DNA from: Limnomonas spitsbergensis
Lineage: Eukaryota; Chlorophyta; Chlorophyceae; Chlamydomonadales
Length of the DNA stretch: 64,000 nucleotides
Direction: 5' to 3'
Assembly: GCA_037349105.1 (NCBI GenBank)
Contig: JAYJMM010000097.1
Location: forward strand, 2,452,001-2,516,000
In this document: one piece after another, positions 51,601 through 61,100 of the stretch
Layout: each line of letters starts with the position of its first letter
Position numbering within the stretch: the stretch's first letter is position 1
Program-made: the position numbers and the translations under genes
Notes under the pieces: model-generated
The model's database searches: none
The model's input: only the letters and a program-made list of their open reading frames with translations
What the model was told of the DNA's origin: nothing

Positions 51601-54482
51601 CAGACGCATCGCATATATTTCATGTTTTTGAACGGAAGGGGAAGCTGTAGGCGAGCAGCGGTGATGTTTGATGAGGGGGGTCTGTAATTCTACATTTTGC
51701 GCCCACTGCTGTACAGGTCGAGTTCCCCTTCAACGAGATGGTCAGGGCAAACATCGAGGTGTGCTCAGTGTTCATGCTTTGCCCTTTGTCTGAATGCCTG
51801 TCATCCATAGAAGGACTGCGGTGTGTCTGCAGGAGCATACTTTCGTCTAGGCCCAAAGCTCCGTTTCATCTGATTCCGCCATCAGTTGGCCTATGAGGGA
51901 AAGTAGGGTTGAGGGTTAGGGTGAAAGCCTTCAACCCTTGCTCTATCGGTTGGGTGGGTTGTGGATAAGGGTTTAGGGTTGAATACCGTAAAGCCTCCCT
52001 CTATCGGTTGGGTGGGCTGTAGATAAGGGTTTAAGGTTGAATACCGTAAAGCCTCCCTCTATCGGTTGGGTGGGCTGTAGATAAGGGTTTAGGGTTGAAT
52101 ACCGTAAAGCCTCCCTCTATCAGTTGGGTGGGCTGTGGATAAGGGTTTAGGGTTGAATACCGTAAAGCCTTCCTCTATCGGTTTGGTGGGTTGTGGATAA
52201 GGGTTTAGGGTTGACTACCGTAAAGCCTTCCTCTATCGGTTTGGTGGGTTGTGGATAAGGGTTTGGGGTTGAATACCGTAAAGCCTTCCTCCATGGGTGG
52301 CGTGGGCGAAGCTTGCAGTGTCCATCTTAAACTCTGTGTACACATTCGACTAGGGAGTCCTCTTGACTCGCCCACCTGCAAGCCTGCTAGGGGCGGTACC
52401 TATGGGCCCGCGGATTGTTTACAGTCTGAACTGTGAGTCCGTACCCTTGGCCCAATACCCTAAGGCCTTATCCTAAGCTCTTTACTTTCATTGATTACCC
52501 TAGGTCGTAGGTCCTCACCCTAAACCCTAAGCCCTTAGCCCAAGTCCTTACCCTAGGCCTGAACTCAAATTCCTTACCCTAAACCCTCAACCCCTGACTG
52601 CTTCAGGCGTCCATCATCCGACGGGCCCGCGTGCTGGAGCGTGGCACATGGAAGCTTCTGAGACCCTTCCAGAAGTGGAATGAGGGCGAGGTGAGAAGAC
52701 TGGCATTCAGGCAACCTTTGTCCCCCACAGCCTCTGCTGAGGCCCTTCCAGAAGAGGAATGAGGGCGAGGTGCCGAGGTGAGAAGACTGGCATTCAGGCA
52801 ACCTTTGCCCCCCACAGCCTCTTCTGAGCTGCATGCCTGCACTGCTCTGCTGCCTGATCTGACCCTGAACCCTAAACCTGATCTAGATCTTGCGTGTGAC
52901 ACTGTGTGTGACCCCAGGTGTTGTCGCCGCTGGAGCTGGACCCCATCAATGAGGATGACCTTCAAGCATACCTGCCTGACTACCCAGATGTAAGCTAGGG
53001 AGGGTTTTGTGGTTTAGTTTATATTTAAACCCTCAACCCTCAATAAGGCAAGCGTACCTGCCTGACTAAACAGATGTAAGCTCGGGAGGGTTTTGTGGTT
53101 TAATATATGTTTTAAACCCTCAAGTAAGGCAAGCATACCTGTCTGACTAAACCGATGTAAGATGGGGAAGGGATTATGGCCAGGGTTATGTTTACTCACC
53201 CGAAACACTGACAGGTATACATGCATACCTGTCTGACTTCTCCATCGTAAGCTGGGGAAGGGTTTATGGGGGTTTTAAGGTACGTTTTAAAACCTGAAAC
53301 CCTCAAAGAAGATAAGCATACCTGTCTGACTTCCCCATCGCAAGCTGGGGAAGGGTTGACGGAGAACATTATGGTTAAAATCTGTTCCTGAAGGTAGGCA
53401 AGCATACCTGCCTGACTGCCCAGATGTAAGCTGGGGAAGGGTTTATGGTGAACGTTGTTTTTAAAATTCTGATTCTCAAGGTAGGCAAGCAGGTATTTCT
53501 GCTTGACTTCCAGCTGGGCCAGGGTTCAGTTGCTGACAGTGCGTAGCCACCTCGTTCTTTGCTGGGAGTGATGTCAAGGAGTGCAGCCACCCAGCTGGAC
53601 AGGGGTCACGTACTCAAGCTCTTCCGTCCAGCTTTTGTGTCTGGAGATGACTGTTGATGCGCTTTGCCTTCTCTCATTGAAATCGTTTCTTGGGGGTGAA
53701 CGATGCGTACAAACAGTATAAAATTATCGTCGAGTGGTATTATTCCAGGAGGAAATCAAGTCGAGTGGTATTATTCCAGGAGGAAATCAAGTCGAGTGGT
53801 ATTATTCCAGGAGGAAATCAAGTCGAGTGGTATTATTCCAGGAGGAAATCAAGTCGAGTGGTATTATTCCAGGAGGAAATCAAGTCGAGTGGTATTATTC
53901 CAGGAGGAAATCAAGTCGAGTTTGGGTCGAAATTGTGCCCTGAGACGAGCATTACAGGAAATTATCTATTCATACCAAAGGCAAATCAAAACTACAATCC
54001 TCTGACCGTACAGTTATGTTTGGGGGAAGAGGGAGAAGAGGGAGAGACCATCTTGTGCTTCATGCTCTCTCATTGTCATTTCCTCTTCCTCATTCACTCC
54101 ACAGGATCAGCTGCTTGAAGGGAGGGCCCCCCGGTACTTAAAGCCGTCACCATTGATTGTTCCAGTCATTATTTTAGCATGCTTCAGCTAAAAATCAGCT
54201 ACATCACGGTCCACAGCTGTGAGGGGCTGGCACGGCACGCCCTGCTGCTTGGACCACCAGCCGTAGGCTGGTCAGGGTTTGGTCCCAATCTGCCCAGTGG
54301 TGGCCTCCCGGCGGCTGCTGGACGGTGGTCTTGCGTGCACTGAAATAATCACTGGTCTGGTCATTGTCCCCTCCCCCTCTTCTGATTCACAGGAGCAGCT
54401 GCCGGGGTTGAAGGGCTCCGCACAAAGCAACAAGCGTCGTCAGAATCAGGATGAGGATCCCGGATACCTCGCACCTGGAGTG
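39664..54482 (+). CDS. Tudor plus tandem agenet-like domain protein, 3' partial, 14 exons
   Basis: Exons: 39664-39699, 39856-39927, 40075-40206, 41212-41307, 42963-43004, 43429-43512, 47477-47542, 48643-48699, 50135-50281, 50651-50749, 51717-51758, 52607-52690, 52918-52989, 54393-54482. All lengths are multiples of three, so every visible intron is phase 0; 373 residues so far, no stop reached. Residues 13-70 are Tudor-like (VRVWWEPTDD, then FRVKYDNGEIEEV). Two agenet-like modules follow: PGEFCEV..AWFGRVVKSY..VEYPF..LLRRARVMEDGEWRLVRPNQKW..SPLELELIHEDDL, and PGEFCQV..AWFGRVLKRV..VEFPF..IIRRARVLERGTWKLLRPFQKW..SPLELDPINEDDL. Such domains usually bind chromatin or histone marks in plants (family knowledge); function here unknown. 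Gly-Arg-Arg-Arg-Lys near 219 and NKRRQ in the last exon are basic patches. The 57-nt exon 8 is the least certain. Confidence 0.85.
40207..41211. other. agenet gene intron 3
   Basis: Holds a piece of the dispersed GGTTTGGTC family near 40573 and a GCATGCATG-rich stretch at 41098-41170. No exon needed: EPLQ joins PGEF as in the second module. Confidence 0.45.
41350..42625. repeat. composite minisatellite of 30-bp and 23-bp units
   Basis: Two unit types alternate irregularly: GTGCAGTGCAGGGGCGTAGA plus AAGAGTGGAG (30 bp) and GTGCAAGCGTACAAAGAGTG plus GAG (23 bp). Blocks of several units are themselves repeated. All three lower-strand frames are open for 400-540 codons (LHLHSFYAP-type repeats); these are artefacts of an intronic array. 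Confidence 0.95.
43545..43835 (+). repeat. tail echoes of agenet exon 6
   Basis: Exon 6 ends AGTGGGAGGAGCGGGAG with donor GTGAGC at 43513. The same tail plus GTGAGC recurs at about 43561-43585 and 43743-43766, and a weaker copy lies at about 43819. CCCAAGCTTTCT or a similar block follows each. The first two echoes keep GT donors. Confidence 0.88.
43866..44388. repeat. 22-bp CCAAT-box array, about 24 copies
   Basis: Unit CATGCTGGCCAATCAGGTCC plus CG, with C/G alternation (GCTGG or GGTGG). GGCCAATCAG fits the NF-Y CCAAT consensus. As 22 is not a multiple of three, each frame cycles through all phases and all three + frames are open (MLANQVPHAGQSGPACWPIR type); not coding. Confidence 0.95.
44389..44985. 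other. agenet intron 6, between arrays
   Basis: Unique intron sequence with a short internal repeat (ATTCATATCCGAG twice near 44785-44810). No gene. Confidence 0.45.
44990..46999. repeat. 118-bp tandem repeat, about 17 copies
   Basis: Very regular 118-bp unit with CATGCATGAGGGCTGAGTGG, CATAGTAATGAAACCTTGCC and CTCGCTCCCCCCCTCTCCTC. Copies differ at a few fixed sites (GGCCGATG, GGCCAATG or GGCTGATG; TCTCCC or TTTCCC). The repeated lower-strand 107-codon frames are artefacts. Confidence 0.97.
47000..47476. repeat. pyrimidine-rich degenerate repeat before agenet exon 7
   Basis: Decayed units built from CCCCCCTCTCCTCCCACATG, the end of the 118-bp unit. They form a ~470-bp C/T-rich tract leading into the acceptor at 47475-47476. 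Confidence 0.75.
47543..47865. repeat. 75-bp G-rich tandem repeat, 4 copies
   Basis: GGCCATGTCCTCAGGACAGG recurs every 75 bp (CCATG at 47568, 47643, 47718, 47793), followed by GGGGCAGAGGATGTGG and a run of GGGGGA units. It begins at the GTGAGCTC donor of exon 7. Several G-runs could form G-quadruplexes on the transcribed RNA. Confidence 0.93.
47868..48185 (+). repeat. tail echoes of agenet exon 7
   Basis: Exon 7 ends GAGGATGACCTAGGGGAGTT, CCTCAATGACCTG, donor GTGAGCTC. Echoes: about 47871-47915 (GAGGATGATCTTGGGAACAG), 47965-48010 (ending TTGACGTG with GTGAGCTCAGG) and 48127-48182 (GATTCACGAGGATGATCATG, ending GGACATG with GTGAGCTCAGG). The last two keep the donor. Confidence 0.85.
48186..48642. 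other. agenet intron 7, 3' part
   Basis: Contains a two-copy repeat (CTGGATCCTGAGGCACC and CTGGATCCTGTGGCACC) at about 48502 and 48571. No exon before 48643. Confidence 0.45.
49235..50118. repeat. 23-bp minisatellite, about 38 copies
   Basis: Unit ACCCTGCCTCATGACCCCAT plus GCA, with variants CTCTGCC and TGGTGACC in the upstream third. It fills the 3' part of agenet intron 8 and ends about 15 bp before the acceptor region of exon 9. Confidence 0.95.
50290..50475. repeat. 50-60-bp repeat after agenet exon 9, 4 copies
   Basis: TTGCAATGAGACAGACTGCAG followed by GGGGGGCGGTGG recurs at about 50309, 50350, 50407 and 50455. The array begins directly after the exon 9 donor GTGGGG (50282). Each unit ends CTGCAG, a possible cryptic acceptor. 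Confidence 0.85.
50780..50830 (+). repeat. tail echo of agenet exon 10
   Basis: The last 27 bases of exon 10 and its donor (GGAGGCAAGGAGGGAGTATA, then CACGGTGAGAGGC) are repeated perfectly 58 bp downstream at about 50783-50818, including an intact GTGAGA donor. Confidence 0.92.
51068..51569. repeat. 29-bp minisatellite with AGTGGCCACT palindrome, about 17 copies
   Basis: Unit AGTAGTGGCCACTGGTCACT plus CAAATGATG. Each unit carries the perfect 10-bp palindrome AGTGGCCACT. Located in agenet intron 10. Confidence 0.95.
51941..52298. repeat. 58-bp tandem repeat with TTTAGGG motifs, about 6 copies
   Basis: Unit includes CTATCGGTTGGGTGGGCTGT, AGATAAGGGTTTAGGGTTGA and ATACCGTAAAGCC, spaced 58 bp. 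GGGTTTAGGG equals the plant-type telomere motif. Further CCCTAAACCCT motifs occur at 52500-52595, just before exon 12. Confidence 0.9.
52738..52800 (+). repeat. tail echo of agenet exon 12
   Basis: Exon 12 ends CCCTTCCAGAAGTGGAATGA, GGGCGAG, donor GTGAGAAGAC (52691). Copy at about 52742-52795: CCCTTCCAGAAGAGGAATGA, GGGCGAG, then GTGCCGAG and GTGAGAAGACTGGCATTCAG. The donor is preserved. Confidence 0.92.
53045..53495 (+). repeat. about six tail echoes of agenet exon 13
   Basis: Exon 13 ends CAAGCATACCTGCCTGACTA, CCCAGAT, donor GTAAGC (52990). Echoes with AAGCATACCTG.CTGACT recur at about 53049, 53130, 53222, 53316, 53398 and 53485. Most keep GATGTAAG, CATCGTAAG or GATGTAAGC, that is, functional-looking donors; the 53316 copy reads CATCGCAAG. 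Confidence 0.92.
53731..53922. repeat. 31-bp minisatellite, about 6 copies
   Basis: Unit CGAGTGGTATTATTCCAGGA plus GGAAATCAAGT, near-perfect. Intron 13 of the agenet gene. All three + frames are open across it; not coding. Confidence 0.95.
54099..54140 (+). repeat. head echo of agenet exon 14
   Basis: CCACAG then GATCAGCTGCTTGAAGGGAG, resembling the real acceptor and head TTCACAG then GAGCAGCTGCCGGGGTTGAA with GGG. The echo lies 288 bp upstream of exon 14 and keeps CAG. Confidence 0.65.
54165..54355 (+). repeat. dispersed ~190-bp repeat, copy B
   Basis: Partner of 31675-31862, same orientation and block order. It sits between the exon 14 head echo and the real exon 14, so it may have separated them. 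Confidence 0.75.
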
Positions 54483-55140
54483 GTGAGCTTGTCTTGGGGG
54501 GCGCCGAGGGGGAGCAATGGAGAAGGGGGGGGTCAGGGGGGGCAATGGAGAGGAGGGGGTCAGGGGGGCAATGGAGAGAGGGGAAGGGTGAGCAATGGAG
54601 AGGAGGGGGCCAGGGGGGCAATGGAGAGGGGAGGAAGGGTGAGCAATGGAGAGGAGGGGGTCAGGGGGGCAATGGAGAGGGGGGGAAGGGTGAGCAATGG
54701 AGAGGAGGGGGTCAGGGGGAGCAATGGTGAGGGGGGGGGGGTCAGAGGGAGCAATGGAGAGGGGGGGGGCAGGGGGGGCAATGGAGAGGGGGGGAAGGGG
54801 GAGCAATAGAGAGGGGGGGGTCAGGGGGAGCAATGGAGAGGGGGGGGGCAGGGTGAGCAATGGAGAGGGGGGGGGCAGGGGGGGCAATGGAGAGGGGGGG
54901 GGCAGGGGGGGCAATGGAGAGGGGGGGGGCAGGGGGGGCAATGGAGAGGGGGGGAAGGGTGAGCAATGGAGAGGGGGGGGAGGGTGAGCAATGGAGAGAG
55001 GGGAAGGGTGAGCAATGGAGGGAGGGGAAGGGTGAGCAATGAAGAGGGGGGGGAGGGGGAGCAATGGAGAGGGGGGGAAGGGTAAGCAATGGAGAGGGGG
55101 GGGGGGGGGAGCAATGGAGAGGGGGGGAAGGGTGAGCAAT
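54483..55140. repeat. G-rich array, segment A (CAATGGAGAGG units)
   Basis: Starts at the donor of agenet exon 14 (GTGAGC). Units of about 26-40 bp: GGGGGGCAATGGAGAGGGGG with GGTCAGG, GGCAGG or AAGGGTGA spacers. Strand asymmetry is extreme, with almost no C or T on the + strand. Confidence 0.95.
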
Positions 55141-58100
55141 GGGGGAGGAGGGCGCTTAGAGGGGGCAATGGGGGAGGAGGGTGCTTAGGGGGAGCAAGGG
55201 GGAGGAGGGTGCTTAGGGGGAGCAATGGGGGAGGAGGGTGCTTAAGGGGGGGCAATGGGGGAGGAGGGTGCTTAGGGGGGCAGTGGGGGAGGAGGGTGCT
55301 TAGGGGGGGCAATGGGGAGGAGGGTGCTTAGGGGGGGGCAATGGGGGAGGAGGGTGCTTAGGGGGGGGCAATGGGGGAGGAGGGTGCTTAGGGGGGGCAA
55401 TGGGGGAGGAGGGTGCTTAGGGGGACTATGGGGGAGGAGGGTGCTTAGGGGGGCAATGGGGGGAGGAGGGCGCTTAGGGGGGCAATGGGGGAGGAGGGTG
55501 CTTAGGGGGGGGCAATGGGGGAGGAGGGTGCTTAGGGGGGCAATGGGGGAGGAGGGTGCTTAGGGGGGCAATGGGGGAGGAGGGTGCTTAGGGGGGGGCA
55601 ATGGGGGAGGAGGGTGCTTAGGGGGGCAATGGGGGGAGGAGGGCGCTTAGGGGGGGCAATGGGGGAGGAGGGTGCTTAGGGGGGGGCAATGGGGGAGGAG
55701 GGTGCTTAGGGGGGGCAATGGGGGAGGAGGGTGCTTAGGGGGGCAATGGGGGAGGAGGGTGCTTAGGGGGGGGGCAATGGGGGAGGAGGGTGCTTAGGGG
55801 GGCAATGGGGGAGGAGGGTGCTTAGGGGGGGCAATGGGGGAGGAGGGTGCTTAGGGGGGGGCAATGGGGGAGGAGGGTGCTTAGGGGGGGGGCAATGGGG
55901 GAGGAGGGTGCTCAGGGGGGGGCAATGGGGGAGGAGGGTGCTTAGGGGGGGGCAATAGGGGAGGAGGGTGCTTAGGGGGGCAATGGGGGAGGAGGGTGCT
56001 TAGGGGGGGCAATGGGGGAGGAGGGTGCTTAAGGGGGGGCAATGGGGGAGGAGGGTGCTTAGGGGGGCAACGGGGGAGGAGGGTGCTTAGGGGGGGGCAA
56101 TGGGGGAGGAGGGTGCTTAGGGGGACTATGGGGGAGGAGGTTGCTTAGGGGGGGCAATGGGGGAGGAGGGTGCTTAGGGGGACTATGGGGGAGGAGGGTG
56201 CTTAGAGGGGGGCAATGGGGGAGGAGGGTGCTTAGGGGGGGCATTGGGGGAGGAGGGTGCTTAGGGGGGCAATGGGGGAGGAGGGTGCTTAGGGGGGGCA
56301 ATGGGGGAGGAGGGTGCTTAGGGGGGCAATGGGGAGGAGGGTGCTTAGGGGGGGGCAATGGGGGAGGAGGGTGCTTAGGGGGGGGCAATGGGGGAGGAGG
56401 TTGCTTAGGGGGGCAACGGGGGAGGAAGGTGCTTAGGGGGGGGCAATGGGGGAGGAGGGTGCTTAAGGGGGGCCATGGGGGAGGAGGGTGCTTAGGGGGG
56501 GGCAATGGGGGAGGAGGGTGCTTAGGGGGGGGGCAATGGGGGAGGAGGGTGCTTAGGGGGGCAATGGGGGAGGAGGGTGCTTAAGGGGGGGCAATGGGGG
56601 AGGAGGGTGCTTAGGGGGGGGCAATGGGGGAGGAGGGTGCTTAGGGGGGCAATGGGGGAGGATGGTGCTTAAGGGGGAGCAATGGGGGAGGAGGGTGCTT
56701 AGGGGGGGGCAATGGGGGAGGAGGATGCTTAGGGGGGCAATGGGGGAGGAGGGTGCTTAGGGGGGGGCAATGGGGGAGGAGGGTGCTTAGGGGGGGGCAA
56801 TGGGGGAGGAGGGTGCTGAGGGGGGCAATGGGGGAGGAGGGTGATTAGGGGGGGCAAGGGGGAGGAGGGTGCTTAGGGGGAGCAATGGGGGAGGAGGGTG
56901 CTTAAGGGGGGGCAATGGGGGAGGAGGGTGCTTAGGGGGGCAGTGGGGGAGGAGGGTGCTTAGGGGGGGCAATGGGGAGGAGGGTGCTTAGGGGGGGGCA
57001 ATGGGGGAGGAGGGTGCTTAGGGGGGGGCAATGGGGGAGGAGGGTGCTTAGGGGGGCAATGGGGGAGGAGGGTGCTTAGGGGGGGGCAATGGGGGAGGAG
57101 GGTGCTTAGGGGGGCAATGGGGGAGGAGGGTGCTTAGGGGGGGGGCAATGGGGGAGGAGGGTGCTTAGGGGGGGCAATGGGGGAGGAGGGTGCTAAGGGG
57201 GGGGCAATGGGGGAGGAGGGTTCTTAGGGGGGGCAATGGGGGGGGAGGGTGCTTAGGGGGGGGCAACGGGGGAGGAGGGTGCTTAGGGGGGGGCAATGGG
57301 GGAGGAGGGTGCTTAGGGGGACTATGGGGGAGGAGGGTGCTTAGGGGGGGGCAATGGGGGAGGAGGGTGCTTAGGGGGACTATGGGGGAGGAGGGTGCTT
57401 AGAGGGGGGCAATGGGGGAGGAGGGTGCTTAGGGGGACTATGGTGGAGGAGGTTGCTTAGGGGGGGCAATGGGGGAGGAGGGTGCTTAGGGGGGCAATGG
57501 GGGAGGAGGGTGCTTAGGGGGACTATGGGGGAGGAGGGTGCTTAGGGGGGGGCAATGGGGGAGGAGGGTGCTTAGGGGGACTATGGGGGAGGAGGGTGCT
57601 TAGGGGGGCAATGGGGGAGGAGGGTGCTTAGGGGGGGCAATGGGGGAGGAGGGTGCTTAGGGGGACTATGGGGGAGGAGGTTGCTTAGGGGGGGGGCAAT
57701 GGGGGAGGAGGGTGCTTAGGGGGGGCAATGGGGGAGGAGGGTGCTTAGGGGGGGGCAATGGGGGAGGAGGGTGCTTAGGGGGGCAATGGGGGAGGAGGGT
57801 GCTTAGGGGGGCAATGGGGGAGGAGGGTGCTTAGGGGGGGGCAATGGGGGAGGAGGGTGCTTAGGGGGGGGCAATGGGGGAGGAGGGTGCTTAGGGGGGC
57901 AATGGGGGGAGGAGGGCGCTTAGGGGGGGCAATGGGGGAGGAGGGTGCTTAGGGGGGGGCAATGGGGGAGGAGGGTGCTTAGGGGGGGCAATGGGGGAGG
58001 AGGGTGCTTAGGGGGGCAATGGGGGAGGAGGGTGCTTAGGGGGGGGGCAATGGGGGAGGAGGGTGCTTAGGGGGGCAATGGGGGAGGAGGGTGCTTAGGG

Positions 58101-61100
58101 GGGGGGCAATGGGGGAGGAGGGTGCTTAGGGGGGGGCAATGGGGGAGGAGGGTGCTTAGGGGGGGGGCAATGGGGGAGGAGGGTGCTCAGGGGGGGGCAA
58201 TGGGGGAGGAGGGTGCTTAGGGGGGGGCAATAGGGGAGGAGGGTGCTTAGGGGGGCAATGGGGGAGGAGGGTGCTTAGGGGGGGCAATGGGGGAGGAGGG
58301 TGCTTAAGGGGGGGCAATGGGGGAGGAGGGTGCTTAGGGGGGCAACGGGGGAGGAGGGTGCTTAGGGGGGGGCAATGGGGGAGGAGGGTGCTTAGGGGGA
58401 CTATGGGGGAGGAGGTTGCTTAGGGGGGGCAATGGGGGAGGAGGGTGCTTAGGGGGACTATGGGGGAGGAGGGTGCTTAGAGGGGGGCAATGGGGGAGGA
58501 GGGTGCTTAGGGGGGGCAATGGGGGAGGAGGGTGCTTAGGGGGGCAATGGGGGAGGAGGGTGCTTAGGGGGGGCAATGGGGGAGGAGGTTGCTTAGGGGG
58601 GCAACGGGGGAGGAGGGTGCTTAGGGGGGGGCAATGGGGGAGGAGGGTGCTTAGAGGGGGGCAATGGGGGAGGAGGGTGCTTAGGGGGGGCAATGGGGGA
58701 GGAGGGTGCTTAGAGGGGGGCAATGGGGGAGGAGGGTGCTTAGGGGGGGCAATGGGGGAGGAGGGTGCTTAAGGGGGGGCGATGGGGGAGGAGGGTGCTT
58801 AGGGGGGGGCAATGGGGGAGGAGGGTGCTTAGGGGGGGGCAATGGGGGAGGAGGGTGCTTAGGGGGGCAATGGGGGAGGAGGGTGCTTAGGGGGACTATG
58901 GGGGAGGAGGGTGCTTAGGGGGGGGGCAATGGGGGAGGAGGGTGCTTAGGGGGGCAATGGGGGAGGAGGGTGCTTAGGGGGACTATGGGGGAGGAGGGTG
59001 CTTAGGGGGGGGCAATGGGGGAGGAGGGTGCTTAGGGGGGGCAATGGGGGAGGAGGGTGCTTAGAGGGGGGCAATGGGGGAGGAGGGTGCTTAGGGGGAC
59101 TATTGGGGAGGAGGTTGCTTAGGGGGGGCAATGGGGGAGGAGGGTGCTTAGGGGGACTATGGGGGAGGAGGGTGCTTGGGGGGGGGGCAATGGGGGAGGA
59201 GGGTGCTTAGGGGGACTATGGGGGAGGAGGGTGCTTAGGGGGGCAGTGGGGGAGGAGGGTGCTTAGGGGGGGCAATGGGGAGGAGGGTGCTTAGGGGGGG
59301 GCAATGGGGGAGGAGGGTGCTTAGGGGGGGGCAATGGGGGAGGAGGGTGCTTAGGGGGGGCAATGGGGGAGGAGGGTGCTTAGGGGGGGGCAATGGGGGA
59401 GGAGGGTGCTTAGGGGGGCAATGGGGGAGGAGGGTGCTTAGGGGGGGGGCAATGGGGGAGGAGGGTGCTTAGGGGGGGGCAATGGGGGAGGAGGGTGCTA
59501 AGGGGGGGGCAATGGGGGAGGAGGGTTCTTAGGGGGGGCAATGGGGGGGGAGGGTGCTTAGGGGGGGGCAACGGGGGAGGAGGGTGCTTAGGGGGGGGCA
59601 ATGGGGGAGGAGGGTGCTTAGGGGGACTATGGGGGAGGAGGGTGCTTAGGGGGGGGCAATGGGGGAGGAGGGTGCTTAGGGGGACTATGGGGGAGGAGGG
59701 TGCTTAGAGGGGGGCAATGGGGGAGGAGGGTGCTTAGGGGGACTATGGTGGAGGAGGTTGCTTAGGGGGGGCAATGGGGGAGGAGGGTGCTTAGGGGGGC
59801 AATGGGGGAGGAGGGTGCTTAGGGGGACTATGGGGGAGGAGGGTGCTTAGGGGGGGGCAATGGGGGAGGAGGGTGCTTAGGGGGACTATGGGGGAGGAGG
59901 GTGCTTAGGGGGGCAATGGGGGAGGAGGGTGCTTAGGGGGGGCAATGGGAGAGGAGGGTGCTTAGGGGGACTATGGGGGAGGAGGTTGCTTAGGGGGGGG
60001 GCAATGGGGGAGGAGGGTGCTTAGGGGGGGCAATGGGGGAGGAGGGTGCTTAGGGGGGGGCAATGGGGGAGGAGGGTGCTTAGGGGGGCAATGGGGGAGG
60101 AGGGTGCTTAGGGGGGCAATGGGGGAGGAGGGTGCTTAGGGGGGGGCAATGGGGGAGGAGGGTGCTTAGGGGGGGGCAATGGGGGAGGAGGGTGCTTAGG
60201 GGGGCAATGGGGGAGGAGGGCGCTTAGGGGGGGCAATGGGGGAGGAGGGTGCTTAGGGGGGGGCAATGGGGGAGGAGGGTGCTTAGGGGGGGCAATGGGG
60301 GAGGAGGGTGCTTAGGGGGGCAATGGGGGAGGAGGGTGCTTAGGGGGGGGGCAATGGGGGAGGAGGGTGCTTAGGGGGGCAATGGGGGAGGAGGGTGCTT
60401 AGGGGGGGGGCAATGGGGGAGGAGGGTGCTTAGGGGGGGGCAATGGGGGAGGAGGGTGCTTAGGGGGGGGGCAATGGGGGAGGAGGGTGCTCAGGGGGGG
60501 GCAATGGGGGAGGAGGGTGCTTAGGGGGGGGCAATAGGGGAGGAGGGTGCTTAGGGGGGCAATGGGGGAGGAGGGTGCTTAGGGGGGGCAATGGGGGAGG
60601 AGGGTGCTTAAGGGGGGGCAATGGGGGAGGAGGGTGCTTAGGGGGGCAACGGGGGAGGAGGGTGCTTAGGGGGGGGCAATGGGGGAGGAGGGTGCTTAGG
60701 GGGACTATGGGGGAGGAGGTTGCTTAGGGGGGGCAATGGGGGAGGAGGGTGCTTAGGGGGACTATGGGGGAGGAGGGTGCTTAGAGGGGGGCAATGGGGG
60801 AGGAGGGTGCTTAGGGGGGGCAATGGGGGAGGAGGGTGCTTAGGGGGGCAATGGGGGAGGAGGGTGCTTAGGGGGGGCAATGGGGGAGGAGGTTGCTTAG
60901 GGGGGCAACGGGGGAGGAGGGTGCTTAGGGGGGGGCAATGGGGGAGGAGGGTGCTTAGAGGGGGGCAATGGGGGAGGAGGGTGCTTAGGGGGGGCAATGG
61001 GGGAGGAGGGTGCTTAGAGGGGGGCAATGGGGGAGGAGGGTGCTTAGGGGGGGCAATGGGGGAGGAGGGTGCTTAAGGGGGGGCGATGGGGGAGGAGGGT

